A stretch of 37,590 bases of DNA from FEN-1250 sp038237245 (GCA_038237245.1 JBBRYY010000022.1:1-37590), one strand, 5' to 3'. Counted from the stretch's first letter, positions 1 to 8,515 are shown. Notes: a model not told the origin generated them from the sequence alone. Numbers and translations: made by a program.

Positions 1-421
1 CGTAGCCGGCGACATTTCCGCCGGTGCGCATCGAGGTCACGCCGCCGGCGAGGTAAAGGCGCGTGAAGCTCTCGGTGAGATCGGCGTAGAATCCCGGAGC
101 GGTGGGATAGTAGAGATGCTCGTGCATCATCACGAGCCCGGGGATCACGGACTTGCCGGTGAGATCGATGACTTGCGCGCCGGCGGGCGTGTTCAGCGAG
201 GAGGAGGAGCCCATCGCGGCGATCTTGCCGTCGCGGAGGACGAGCGACTGGTTCTCGAGCGGCGCAGCGCCGGTGCCGTCGATCACGCGCGCGTGCGTGA
301 GGACGACGGTGGGGGTGTCGACGGAGACGTATTGGCGGACGTTCGCAGAGAGCGTGGGGCGTTGCGCGGCGGCGGTTGCGCTCGCGAGGGCGAGTGCGCC
401 GACGATCAGAGCATTTCTCAT
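1..421 (-). CDS. Amidohydrolase family protein, N-terminal part (runs off the window)
   Basis: The frame opens with ATG at 421-419 and stays open to the window edge, giving about 140 residues and no stop. A short signal peptide ends near an Ala-Ala-Ala-Gln stretch, so the protein is probably exported. It is followed by the beta-sandwich start typical of metal-dependent amidohydrolases (VLTHARVIDGTG, then LRDGKIAAMG and VIDLTGKSVIPGL). After this comes a His-Glu-His, which would be the first metal-binding HxH of the urease-like superfamily. The start overlaps the stop of the upstream M20 peptidase gene by ATGA, so the two are probably translationally coupled. The substrate cannot be read from this fragment. 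Dipeptides or cyclic amides are the usual substrates of exported relatives. The remaining catalytic domain lies outside the window. Confidence 0.85.
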   Translation of the reverse strand, partial: MRNALIVGALALASATAAAQRPTLSANVRQYVSVDTPTVVLTHARVIDGTGAAPLENQSLVLRDGKIAAMGSSSSLNTPAGAQVIDLTGKSVIPGLVMMHEHLYYPTAPGFYADLTESFTRLYLAGGVTSMRTGGNVAGY

Positions 422-1773
422 CGCACAGTCTTTGCCGTCGCCGCGCCATTTGTGAGTCGCAGCAGCAGCACCGCCGTTCGCTTCGTCTTCACCGGCAGCA
501 TGCGAAGATCCGCCGTCTCCTTGTCCGTATGATCGTCGTGCCCTGAGAGGCCGAGCGCATCGATCGACATCGGAACGAGATTCGCCACGAAGGAGATGTC
601 CGCCGCACCCGCGTGTGACGGATCGACCGCGACGACACCCCCCGAGCCAACATCGCGGCTCGCCTCATCGTAGATCGCGAGCAGGCGTCGGTTGCCGTCC
701 GTCGGCGCCATCGGTGGATAGCCCGTCTGGAAGGTGATCTCCGAATGCGTCCCCGGCAGCGGGTGCGACACGATCTCCTTCATCTTCTGCGTCGCGTTCT
801 CGAACTGCTCCGGCGAGATCGTGCGCAGATCGCCCGTGACCTCCATGTGCTCCGCGACCACATTGTCCTTCCCCGACGCATTCCCCACCGTCCCCGTCGA
901 ATCGAGCGATACCGAGGTACCGCCGAGCGCGACGCCTGGGTTGAAGGTGAGGTACTGCTCGTGGCCGAGCTCCGTGTAGAACTCGTGGAGCACGCGCGAC
1001 GCTTCGAAGATCGCGCCGGCACCGACCTCGGGAGTGAAGATCTGCCCCGAGTGCGACGGCGTGCCCGTCACCTTGAGCGCCCACGAGCCCGCCCCACGGC
1101 GCGACGTCATCGCGGTCATCGGATCGCCAGAGCCATCCTCGAAGCCCAGCGCCACAGTCGCACCCTTCGCCGCGTCGACGAGCGCCGCGCGCGCGAGCTC
1201 GAGCGGAGTTCCCGACTCCTCCTCGTCGCCATCGAAGACGATCGTGATGTTCATCTTGTCGAGCGCCTTCGCTTCCTTCAGCGCGCGCAGCGCGGCGACG
1301 ATGATGACGTCGCCACCCTTCATGTCGATGACTCCCGGTCCCTTCGCCGTCGAGTCGTCGATGCGCTCGAACTTCTGGAATGGATGGTCGGGCTCGAACA
1401 CAGTGTCGAGATGGCCGATCAGCAGGATCTTCGGCCCCGGTCCCGCATGCTCGGCCACCAGATGCCCCGCGCGTTGAAACGCGGCTCCGTCGACCCAACG
1501 CGTCTTGAAGCCGAGAGAATTCAGCTCGGCCGCGAGCATATCGCCCACCTGTCGCACCCCCGCGAAGTTCATCGTGCCGCTGTTGATGTTCACCAGCTTG
1601 ATCAGCAGCGCGAGCGCGTCGGCGTTGTGCGCGTCGACGCTCTTCACGATTAGATGCTCGGTGGCGGAGAGGCCCATTTTCTTTTTCTGTGCGTGCGCCG
1701 AGGGGGCGGTGATGAATGCGGCGAGGGCGAGCAGCAGCGCCGGACGCCGGGCGCGCGAGGGAGATGAGGGCAT
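418..1773 (-). CDS. Exported M20 family metallopeptidase (glutamate carboxypeptidase-like)
   Basis: A 451-residue protein of normal M20 length. The N-terminus has an Arg-rich stretch, a hydrophobic segment (about residues 11-24) and an AHAQ cleavage-like site, so export is likely. Metal-site motifs are present in order: GHLDT (H121, D123), GVIDMKGG (D150), DGDEEESG (catalytic and ligand Glu at about 184-185), FEDG (about 212) and a late His in a GHDDHTDKE segment. The dimerisation (lid) domain lies between about residues 225 and 345. Family members remove C-terminal glutamate or other residues from peptides or folates using two zinc ions. The neighbouring amidohydrolase starts at its stop codon, which suggests joint use on exported peptide or amide substrates. 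Exact specificity is not visible. Confidence 0.9.
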   Translation of the reverse strand: MPSSPSRARRPALLLALAAFITAPSAHAQKKKMGLSATEHLIVKSVDAHNADALALLIKLVNINSGTMNFAGVRQVGDMLAAELNSLGFKTRWVDGAAFQRAGHLVAEHAGPGPKILLIGHLDTVFEPDHPFQKFERIDDSTAKGPGVIDMKGGDVIIVAALRALKEAKALDKMNITIVFDGDEEESGTPLELARAALVDAAKGATVALGFEDGSGDPMTAMTSRRGAGSWALKVTGTPSHSGQIFTPEVGAGAIFEASRVLHEFYTELGHEQYLTFNPGVALGGTSVSLDSTGTVGNASGKDNVVAEHMEVTGDLRTISPEQFENATQKMKEIVSHPLPGTHSEITFQTGYPPMAPTDGNRRLLAIYDEASRDVGSGGVVAVDPSHAGAADISFVANLVPMSIDALGLSGHDDHTDKETADLRMLPVKTKRTAVLLLRLTNGAATAKTVR

Positions 1774-1836
1774 ACGCGGAATCTAGCGCCCGACCGTGCC
1801 GCGGCCAGCACCGCGCGCTACCGATGCAGCTCCGCG

Positions 1837-2337
1837 CTACCGATAGTTCCCGAACTTGAGCTCCACCCCGAACTCCTTCCCCCGCAGCAACGTCATCACA
1901 TCCTGCAGCTCGTCCTTCGACGGCGACGTGATCCGCACCTGCTCCCCCTGAATCGACGCCTGCACCTTCTTCATCTTCGCCTCCTTGATCGCTGCCACGA
2001 CCTTCTTCGCCGTCTCGCCGTCGAGCGACATCTTCAGCGCGATCTCGCGTCGCACCGTCTCGCCGCCGCCCTGCTTGATCTCGCCGATGTCGAGATTCTT
2101 CACGGGCACGCCGCGCTTGATCAGCTTCGACTGCAGCACGTCCAGCACCGCGGTCATCTTGTAGTCGCCCTCCGCCTCCAGCAGAATCTTGTTCTCGGCG
2201 CGCTGCAGCTCGATCTTCGCGGGCGAGCCCTTGAAGTCGTAGCGCTGCGTGATCTCCTTCTGCGCCTGATTCACCGCGTTGTCGACTTCCTGCAGGTCGA
2301 CTCCGGTCGTCACGTCGAACGAGCTCGCTTGAGCCAT
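1837..2337 (-). CDS. yajQ: YajQ family nucleotide-binding protein (UPF0234)
   Basis: A 166-residue protein matching the YajQ family in length and pattern along its whole length. It opens with SSFDVTTGVDLQEVDNAVNQ, followed by a RYDFKGS segment, and closes with a QDVMTLLRGKEFGVELKFGNYR-type end (quoted in part). The family has two ferredoxin-like domains and is cytoplasmic. Some members, notably in Xanthomonas, bind cyclic di-GMP and modulate transcription, but most are of unknown role. It lies between two exported peptidase genes on the same strand, with gaps of 63 bp downstream and 37 bp upstream, so it may simply share a transcript with them. No clear Shine-Dalgarno precedes the ATG. Confidence 0.93.
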   Translation of the reverse strand: MAQASSFDVTTGVDLQEVDNAVNQAQKEITQRYDFKGSPAKIELQRAENKILLEAEGDYKMTAVLDVLQSKLIKRGVPVKNLDIGEIKQGGGETVRREIALKMSLDGETAKKVVAAIKEAKMKKVQASIQGEQVRITSPSKDELQDVMTLLRGKEFGVELKFGNYR

Positions 2338-2374
2338 GATCGCTGTTGGTGAGAGATGTGTTCGAGAAACATGT

Positions 2375-3565
2375 CTACTGCACGCACGCGGCGTGCGGAT
2401 CCTGCTGCTTCGCGTGATCGATCCTCACGCGATGATCGAGAGTCGCCAGCGCCACCGCGAGATCGCGCACGAACACGGTCACGCGCGCCATGTCGACGAA
2501 GTCGATGTACTGCGGCTCGTCCGTCACCTCGTGATAATCCGGATGATCGCCGCGCGAAAAGTTGATCGACGGAATGCCGAAGCGCGCATACGAATAGTGG
2601 TCGGCGCGGCAGTAGTACTGCTCCCTGTCCCCCGGCTTGTCGAAGGCATAGTTGAAGGTGAACGGCTTTGCCTCCGTCGCATCCACCCGCTCCGCCACGT
2701 CGCCCAGCTCCGTCGATAGCCGCCGTGTGCCAATCAGCTCGAGGTACGCCGGCCCGCCATTCACGACATCCTCCGGGCTCCCGCGCCCGATCATGTCCAT
2801 GTCCAGCTCGGCGACGAGCGAGTCGAGCGGCACCGTCGGATGATCGGTGAACCATCCCGAACCGTAGAGCCCTTCCTCTTCCGCCGTATGCGAGATGAAG
2901 AGGATCGACCGTTTCGGCTTCACCGGCATCGCCGCCATCGACTCGGCGATCTCGAGCAGCGCGACGGTGCCCGAGCCATCGTCGTCGGCGCCATTGAAGA
3001 TCGAGTCCTGCCGCGGCGCACGCAGCGCGCGCAGCGAGTCCAGCGCGTGCGCGGCCCAGAGTTGCGCGGCGGACGATGACGCGCCGCGCTTGCGCATCGC
3101 GGCCGCGAAGTTCGCCACGCGCAGCGAGTCGTGGTCGACCGCCCGACGCGCAACGCCGACGTGATCGTTGTGCGCGCTGATCACCACGTACGTGTTGCGC
3201 AGCAGCGAGTCGCTCCCGCGCAGCACGCCGATGACGTTGCGCGCGGGAGTCGTCGGCTCGCGATTGCCGCTCTCGTGAAAGTGCACGGTCTGAAACCACC
3301 CGCCATTCTCGCCCGCCGGCGCGAGCCCCACCCGCGCAAACTCCGCCGCGATGTACGCTGTCGCCACCGAATCGCCAGCGGAGCCCGCAAGGCGCCCGCG
3401 CATCGAGTCGTCGGCGATGAGATAGAGTCGCGTGCGGAGATCCGCGGCCGAGATCGCCGCGCTGGTCGCGACGCTCGACGGCAGCGCCCTTTGCGCGCGA
3501 CCGTCCGCGGCGATCGCCATCGCGACCGCGACCATCGCGGCGATCCACTTGGCGCGCGTCGTCAC
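2375..3565 (-). CDS. Exported M28 family metallopeptidase (aminopeptidase-like)
   Basis: A 396-residue protein with a signal peptide (hydrophobic Ala/Val stretch at about 8-20, cleavage probably after an Ala near 25). The M28 two-zinc site is complete: AHNDHVG (H132, D134), NGADDDGSG (D194/195), HTAEEEG (E229, E230), ELDMDMIG (Asp near 255-257) and a final YHEVTDE His (H345). Family members release N-terminal amino acids from peptides outside the cytoplasm. The start codon overlaps the stop of the upstream DUF983 gene by ATGA. Together with the M20 enzyme and amidohydrolase downstream, it suggests a peptide-scavenging set, but the in vivo substrate is unknown. Confidence 0.9.
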   Translation of the reverse strand: MTTRAKWIAAMVAVAMAIAADGRAQRALPSSVATSAAISAADLRTRLYLIADDSMRGRLAGSAGDSVATAYIAAEFARVGLAPAGENGGWFQTVHFHESGNREPTTPARNVIGVLRGSDSLLRNTYVVISAHNDHVGVARRAVDHDSLRVANFAAAMRKRGASSSAAQLWAAHALDSLRALRAPRQDSIFNGADDDGSGTVALLEIAESMAAMPVKPKRSILFISHTAEEEGLYGSGWFTDHPTVPLDSLVAELDMDMIGRGSPEDVVNGGPAYLELIGTRRLSTELGDVAERVDATEAKPFTFNYAFDKPGDREQYYCRADHYSYARFGIPSINFSRGDHPDYHEVTDEPQYIDFVDMARVTVFVRDLAVALATLDHRVRIDHAKQQDPHAACVQ

Positions 3566-4014
3566 GCCGGTTTCGTTCCGGACGGAGCTTTACCAAGCTC
3601 GCTCGGGTGCGCCGGCCGAAGCGCGAGATCTGCCCCGAGCCACACGAGCTTCGAGAACGGAAAGAGCACGAACGGCGCGACCGCCATGCCGAGCGGCGCG
3701 ACGATTTCCAGAAGGTCCCAGTTCACGTCAGGCCACTGAATCAGCAGCCACGCGGTCAGCACGACCGCGAAGATCAGCTCGGCCAGCACGATGTTGAACA
3801 TCACGGAGCCCGACATGTAGTCGTTCCCCTCGCGCTCGACGCGGATTCCGCACGCGGGGCAGCTGTCACGCATCCTGAACCAGCTCTTCATCAGCCCGCG
3901 CGAGCCGCAGCTGGGGCAGCGCAGCAGTAGCGCGCGCCCGACCATGGTGCCTATGCGGCGCATGGGACCGGCGACGAACGGACGCTCGATGTCTTCGGGA
4001 TTGAGCTGGACCAT
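3562..4014 (-). CDS. DUF983 family membrane protein with two CxxC motifs
   Basis: A 150-residue protein with the DUF983 pattern. An N-terminal zinc-ribbon-like region has C33-x2-C36 and C52-x2-C55, each within a Cys-Pro-x-Cys context. Two hydrophobic segments follow (about 71-92 and 98-125). The role of the family is unknown. The four Cys probably bind zinc on the cytoplasmic side. It is the first gene of the minus-strand peptidase cluster, and its stop overlaps the ATG of the M28 peptidase. The next gene upstream diverges, so the promoter should lie in the 4015-4185 gap. Confidence 0.88.
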   Translation of the reverse strand: MVQLNPEDIERPFVAGPMRRIGTMVGRALLLRCPSCGSRGLMKSWFRMRDSCPACGIRVEREGNDYMSGSVMFNIVLAELIFAVVLTAWLLIQWPDVNWDLLEIVAPLGMAVAPFVLFPFSKLVWLGADLALRPAHPSELGKAPSGTKPA

Positions 4015-4185
4015 GGCGCGTTCCGACGGTGCGAAATGTGGTTAGCGGCGTCGCGGAGCGACGTTCTCGCTCCTGCCGCCATCAGAAAGTTAGTGGACTG
4101 AATCCGAGATATGGTTCGCACCGAGGAGTCGAAGCGTCTTCTCGGCAAGACCATGGCGCGCATTCTGCTAGTGAGACGAAGCACG
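4015..4185. promoter_or_regulatory. Divergent intergenic region between the DUF983 and metallopeptidase genes
   Basis: About 170 bp separates two divergent genes, so promoters for both should lie here. The only structure I can point to is an inverted repeat at 4049-4063 (CGTCGC, 3-base loop, GCGACG) and a locally AT-richer stretch around 4078-4112. I see no convincing -35/-10 pair. If the plus-strand gene starts at an upstream in-frame ATG (4111 or 4153), the region is shorter. Confidence 0.3.
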
Positions 4186-5196
4186 ATGACTGAATCGATG
4201 GACGACCGGGCGCGCCTATGGGATCGCGAGCGAGCGGCGTTGCTCGATCGACCCATCTCGAGTCTCGGACTTACGCTGCAGGGAACGATGCTCGAGCGGT
4301 TGTCCAAACGCCTGCATGCGGAACTTGCCGACCGCGGCCTCGTGTTTCGCCCACCGATCTACCTCAGCGATGAGTGGGGCTGCCCGGATGGTATCGCCCG
4401 CATCGGCGTGCCATTCTACCTCGCCGACGAACGACTGCGTCGAATCGAGGAAGACCTCGCAGGCGAGGTCGAGGACGAGACGGAATCGATGCGCTACCTG
4501 CGGCACGAGGCCGGCCACGCCTTCAACTATGCGTATCGTCTCTACGACCGGGGCGACTGGCATACCACGTTCGGCTCGTTCGCCGAGCCATATCGAGACA
4601 ACTATTTTCCGGATCCGTTTTCGACGTCACACGTCCGCCACGTGCTTGGCTGGTATGCCCAAAAGCATCCCGATGAGGATTTCGCGGAAACGTTCTCCGT
4701 GTGGTTGACGCCGCACATGGATTGGCGAGCGGCGTACGAGGGTTGGGGCGCGCTGGAGAAGCTCCGGTACGTCGACCGTGTCATGGCGGAGGTCGGCTCG
4801 TCCGTCCCCGACATCCCCGACGCCGGCGAGGACGATGCCGATGTGGGTGACCTGCACCATACGCTCGCCGAACACTATCACCCTCTGGGCGACGCACTGC
4901 CAATGCCCCATCCGGGGCAATTCGACGCTGATCTCCTCCGTATCTTGCCGGATGTCTCCTCACACGATGGGCCTGCGGAGGGAGCAGCGTTTCTGCGCGC
5001 GCATCAACGACAGCTCGTCAGCCGCGTTGCGCTCTGGAGTGGCGAGAGCACGGCGACGGTGCACGCGCTCGCCAACCGTCTTGCCGATCGCGCTGGCGAA
5101 TTGCGCCTCGCCGCGCCGACCGACGCTGCTGGAGCGTTGATCGCACTGACCGCGTTCATCATGGGTGTCATAATGCACTGGCGGATTGAACGATGA
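4186..5196 (+). CDS. Putative zinc-binding metallopeptidase (HEXXH)
   Basis: With the ATG at 4186 the protein is 336 residues. In-frame ATGs at 4111 and 4153 would add 25 or 11 residues. I prefer 4186 because the preceding residues look non-conserved and the family I recognise begins near the RLWDRE segment. The central region has a zincin signature, RHEAGHAF (H107, E108, H111), with a likely third ligand in DEDFAETF (about E168), the usual arrangement of gluzincin-type sites. There is no signal peptide, so it is probably cytoplasmic. The protein resembles a family usually annotated as putative zinc-binding metallopeptidase with no established substrate. The C-terminal third (after about residue 215) shows no domain I recognise. 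Its stop overlaps the start of the ATP-grasp gene, implying coupled translation and a shared function. Confidence 0.85.
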   Translation: MTESMDDRARLWDRERAALLDRPISSLGLTLQGTMLERLSKRLHAELADRGLVFRPPIYLSDEWGCPDGIARIGVPFYLADERLRRIEEDLAGEVEDETESMRYLRHEAGHAFNYAYRLYDRGDWHTTFGSFAEPYRDNYFPDPFSTSHVRHVLGWYAQKHPDEDFAETFSVWLTPHMDWRAAYEGWGALEKLRYVDRVMAEVGSSVPDIPDAGEDDADVGDLHHTLAEHYHPLGDALPMPHPGQFDADLLRILPDVSSHDGPAEGAAFLRAHQRQLVSRVALWSGESTATVHALANRLADRAGELRLAAPTDAAGALIALTAFIMGVIMHWRIER

Positions 5197-6176
5197 AGAT
5201 CGTCATCCTGCACTCGGAGGATGCGCTCGGGCCGCCTCCCGATCCCGTGCTCGCGCAGATCGCCGGTGCTCTGGAGCGTGCCGGCCACGAAACCGCAGTC
5301 CAGGTCGTGATCTCCGACGTCGTCGCGCTGGCGACTGATCTGCGTGCAGCGGAGCCGGCGCTGGTTGTGAACCTGGCAGAAGCATTCGATGGGAAGAGTG
5401 CGCTCGAGTCGAACGTCGCCGCGCTCCTCAATCTTCTGGATCTGCGCTATACCGGATCGAGTCCGGCTGGCCTCATGCTCGCCGGCGATAAGGCGCTGAG
5501 CAAGAAGGTGCTGTCGTTTCACGGGGTACGGTCCCCGGAATTTGCAACCGTACATCGCGGCGATGTGGAGTGGGCGGGAGCGCTCACCTTTCCGCTGATC
5601 GTCAAGCCTCCGCAGGAGGATGCGTCGATCGGGATCACCCACGCCTCCGTCGTCCACAACGTGCAAGAGATGCTCGCGCAGATGGGAGAGGTGCAAAGCC
5701 AATTTCAACAACCGCCGTTGATCGAGCAGTTCATCGACGGTCGTGAGTTTTACGTAGGCGTGATCGGCAATGCCGATGCGCGTGCGCTGCCACCGATGGA
5801 GATGGATTTCACGGGGTTCCCAACGGATAAGCCGAGGATTGCCAGTTGGGCCGCCAAGTGGGGCGACGAAGGCGAGGGAGACGGTGCCGAGTACGCAGGC
5901 ACGCGCACTTTCGTATCGAAGGATCTGACGCCCGAGCTCGACGAACTATTGCGCAAGACGGCTCTCGACGCCTTTCACGCGCTCCGCTTGCGAGACTATG
6001 CACGCGTCGATATGCGCGTATCCGAGTCGGGCGAGGCGTATGTGATCGAGGTCAATCCCAACTGCTACCTCGAGGAAGCCGGCGAGTTCGCGCGCTCTGC
6101 CGCCGCCGCCGGCATGCCGTACGATGCGCTGATTGGCAGGCTGATCGAGTTGGCGTCGGCGCGATATGCGCGATGA
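5193..6176 (+). CDS. ATP-grasp ligase, D-alanine-D-alanine ligase-like
   Basis: A 327-residue protein with the layout of the Ddl branch of ATP-grasp enzymes. It has an N-terminal domain with VVNLAEAFDG (about 58-67) and a YTGSS segment (86-90). The ATP-binding lysine region is FPLIVKPP (about 133-140), and the nucleotide-clamping segment is LIEQFIDGREF. A metal-binding C-terminal motif, DYARVDMR then VIEVNPN, holds D273, E286, N288 and N290. Such enzymes join an acyl-phosphate carboxylate to an amine. Because it is coupled by ATGA to a zinc metallopeptidase gene rather than to mur genes, I doubt that it is the housekeeping Ddl. The ligand-binding end differs (EVNPNCYLEE instead of the EVNTLPG-type sequence). 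The product is unknown. Confidence 0.88.
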   Translation: MKIVILHSEDALGPPPDPVLAQIAGALERAGHETAVQVVISDVVALATDLRAAEPALVVNLAEAFDGKSALESNVAALLNLLDLRYTGSSPAGLMLAGDKALSKKVLSFHGVRSPEFATVHRGDVEWAGALTFPLIVKPPQEDASIGITHASVVHNVQEMLAQMGEVQSQFQQPPLIEQFIDGREFYVGVIGNADARALPPMEMDFTGFPTDKPRIASWAAKWGDEGEGDGAEYAGTRTFVSKDLTPELDELLRKTALDAFHALRLRDYARVDMRVSESGEAYVIEVNPNCYLEEAGEFARSAAAAGMPYDALIGRLIELASARYAR

Positions 6177-6185
6177 AGATTTGCC

Positions 6186-6887
6186 CTACCGCCAATCGAT
6201 CTCCACGATCTCGACCGGCTGTGCACCGACATTTCGCAGCGCGTGCCGAGTCCCCGCCCCACGCCACCACCACGCCCCGGGCCCTGCGCTCGGGCTGGTG
6301 GCCGTGGGCGCAGTGCCTTCGAGGCGCAGCGTGCCGGCCCCCACCTGCACCGTGAGTCCTGGCTGAAGGTGCCGGTGCACTTCGGTGGATTGGCCTGGCG
6401 CGAGTGTCACGCGGTAGACGCGCGCATCCGCCGTCTCACGGTCCAGTCGCAAGCTGCTGCTTGCCGGCAGGGCCGGAGCATCCACGCCGGACGAGGAGAG
6501 CACCTGCCCCACGACGTATCGAAAACTCACTGTGTCCGCATTTCCCACGCGGTGAGTGTACGGAAGCGACGCGCTCGCGTTGTCCAGGATGGAGCCGACT
6601 GGGGCGGCGAGAGTATCGACCGCAGATGCTGGCTGTCCTATCGTCTGCTCCCAAGTACGTGCGCTCGAGATGACGACGGCGATATGTCGAGTCGCGTGCA
6701 CGTGATAGAGGGTCGTGTCGCCGGACGCAACGCGGACGTCGAGCACCCGCACGAGCGCGTTCTGGAACACCAGGTGGTGCCGGGGTTCCTGGAACACCGG
6801 GACGACGTCCACAGCGGTCGCGTGGTCTTGCGCGACAGCGGGCCGACCGACGAGTGCGAGCGGAAGCAAAATCCAGGCAAAACGCAT
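6186..6887 (-). CDS. Exported bicupin domain protein
   Basis: A 233-residue protein with a signal peptide (MRFAWILLPLAL, cleavage likely after VAQ near residue 20). Two cupin-like halves can be seen. The first is around residues 40-75 with His in an LYHVHATRH segment. The second is around 165-230 with an EVHRHLQPG segment and a GTRHALRNVG segment, which would supply the second-motif His. Cupins of this sort bind a single metal or act as small-molecule sensors and isomerases, and no reaction can be assigned. It ends 9 bp from the convergent ATP-grasp gene and starts 21 bp downstream of the amidohydrolase stop, so it probably shares the amidohydrolase transcript. Confidence 0.8.
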   Translation of the reverse strand: MRFAWILLPLALVGRPAVAQDHATAVDVVPVFQEPRHHLVFQNALVRVLDVRVASGDTTLYHVHATRHIAVVISSARTWEQTIGQPASAVDTLAAPVGSILDNASASLPYTHRVGNADTVSFRYVVGQVLSSSGVDAPALPASSSLRLDRETADARVYRVTLAPGQSTEVHRHLQPGLTVQVGAGTLRLEGTAPTATSPSAGPGAWWWRGAGTRHALRNVGAQPVEIVEIDWR

Positions 6888-6908
6888 TGGCCGGCCTCTA
6901 CATCGATT

Positions 6909-8408
6909 TCATTGTGAGATGTGCATTGCCCGTGGTGCTCGAACCGGTTTCCCCGGCGCGACGCCGGGCACGAAACTCGACTGCCGAACCACGAACGTCC
7001 CGTTCACCAGCACGTGAACGATCCCGTCCGAGTACTGCGCCGGCTGCTCGAACGTCGCGCGATCGATCACCCTCGCCGCGTCGAAGATCACGAGGTCTGC
7101 GTCGGCCCCCGGCTGCACGCGCCCTTTGCGCTTCATCTCAGGATCCACGGTCTCCAGCCGTCGCGCCGGGAGCAACGTCATCTTTCGCACGCCCTCCATC
7201 AGAGAGATCACCGCGCGCTCACGGACGAACCGCCCAATGATCCGCGCGTGCGTTCCGGCGCTCCGCGGATGGCCGATCGGCTTGCCGTCTTGAAATAAGA
7301 ACCCTCCATCACTTGCAACCATAACAGAAGGATCACGGTACGCTTGGTCAGCCGCACTGTCGGGAATCATGAAGATCACCGCGAGCCCACCCTGTTTGCG
7401 GTATCGTTCGAAGCTTTCTGCGGTCAGGCGCTCTCCAGTCGCGGCCCAGAGAATGTCCTTGTAAGTGACGCCCATTCGTTCCTGAAAGCCGGGATCGAAG
7501 ATCGCGCTCTGCAGCATCGTGGCGCCGGCCGTATACGGATACGCCTCAGTCGTCACGTCGAGCCCGCGCGCGCGCGCGCCATCGATCAAGTCGAGCAGAA
7601 TGGGTGTGGCGCCGAGTCCCATGCTCGTTACGTGCACGACATGCAGTGAGGCGCCGGTCGCCGCTGCGTCTGCAATCACCTCCTGCACGGCAGCTACCCC
7701 ACCGGCGTTCTCGAGCAGTCCTGCCCAGCGAACATGTACGAACACCGGCGCGTGGTGACGTGCGGCGACGCTGAACGTGCGCACGATCTCCTCGCGCGTC
7801 GCCGCCGGTGTGTAGTTGATGCCCATGCCGACGCCCAGCGCGCCCTCGCTGAGGGCAGCGTCCAGCCGACGCTCCAGCTGCGGGAGACGCGCATGCGCAA
7901 TGGGCGATCGGACGAATGCGCCGGCGCCGGCAATGACGTCAACGCCTTCGGCCGTGGAATCGCCGTCGAGCATCGCCCGTCGCGCACCGATGTGGCTGGC
8001 GGACACGCCGAAGTTGATCAGTGTCTTGCCTTCCCGCTTGCGATACCAGGGCGCGACCGGATAGGTGCCGATCTCCAGCTCGAGCGCGGTGGTCACCCCG
8101 TCGCGCGCGAGGTATCGGTAGTTGATCGAATCCTGACCATGCGAGTGAAGATCGATGAAGCCGGGTGCGACGACGAGTCCTCTGACATCGACGGTGTCGT
8201 GCGCACTGGGGACGGCCGTGGTCACGGAAACGATTTTCCCGCTCGTTATCCCGACGGTGCGCACGGCGTCGAGGTTCGTTTCGGGATCGAGCACTCGGCC
8301 ACCGACGAGAGCGACGTCGACAATGGTAGGGCTTTGCGCCGATGCGTGATGGTGCGGTCCTGCGATGCCTCCCAGCACCAGGATCAGTAGAACGCGATGG
8401 CTCGTCAT
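6909..8408 (-). CDS. Exported D-aminoacylase-like amidohydrolase
   Basis: A 499-residue protein with a signal peptide (MTSHRVLLILVLGG, cleavage likely after ASAQ). It carries the amidohydrolase beta-sandwich start, FIDLHSHG (H88, H90) as the first metal motif, GVTTALELEIG with acidic residues where classical D-aminoacylases carry a Cys, VHVRWAG and VHVTSMG His residues, and VMVASDGGF containing the catalytic-type Asp. The C-terminal part returns to the beta-sandwich (GADADLVIFD). The family hydrolyses N-acyl-D-amino acids, and the LELE version resembles the N-acyl-D-glutamate deacylase-type subgroup. A role in recycling acylated D-amino acids outside the cytoplasm is plausible but inferred. 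The bicupin gene follows at 21 bp. Confidence 0.85.
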   Translation of the reverse strand: MTSHRVLLILVLGGIAGPHHHASAQSPTIVDVALVGGRVLDPETNLDAVRTVGITSGKIVSVTTAVPSAHDTVDVRGLVVAPGFIDLHSHGQDSINYRYLARDGVTTALELEIGTYPVAPWYRKREGKTLINFGVSASHIGARRAMLDGDSTAEGVDVIAGAGAFVRSPIAHARLPQLERRLDAALSEGALGVGMGINYTPAATREEIVRTFSVAARHHAPVFVHVRWAGLLENAGGVAAVQEVIADAAATGASLHVVHVTSMGLGATPILLDLIDGARARGLDVTTEAYPYTAGATMLQSAIFDPGFQERMGVTYKDILWAATGERLTAESFERYRKQGGLAVIFMIPDSAADQAYRDPSVMVASDGGFLFQDGKPIGHPRSAGTHARIIGRFVRERAVISLMEGVRKMTLLPARRLETVDPEMKRKGRVQPGADADLVIFDAARVIDRATFEQPAQYSDGIVHVLVNGTFVVRQSSFVPGVAPGKPVRAPRAMHISQ

Positions 8409-8439
8409 GAAGACCTCTGGTGAGATTGCCCCGCGCTAC

Positions 8440-8500
8440 CGGGCACGTTCCTGCTCGGCTCTCCATCGCATTGCCATCAGTTGTCAGCGTGTCGTGCCCG
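8440..8500. repeat. 8-bp inverted repeat between the sigma factor and amidohydrolase genes
   Basis: CGGGCACG at 8440-8447 and CGTGCCCG at 8493-8500 form a perfect inverted pair separated by 45 bp, in the 107-bp gap downstream of the sigma factor gene and upstream of the amidohydrolase. It could be part of a terminator or an operator. No T-run follows, so chance in GC-rich DNA cannot be excluded. Confidence 0.3.
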
Positions 8501-8515
8501 AGAACGGTCGGAAAG

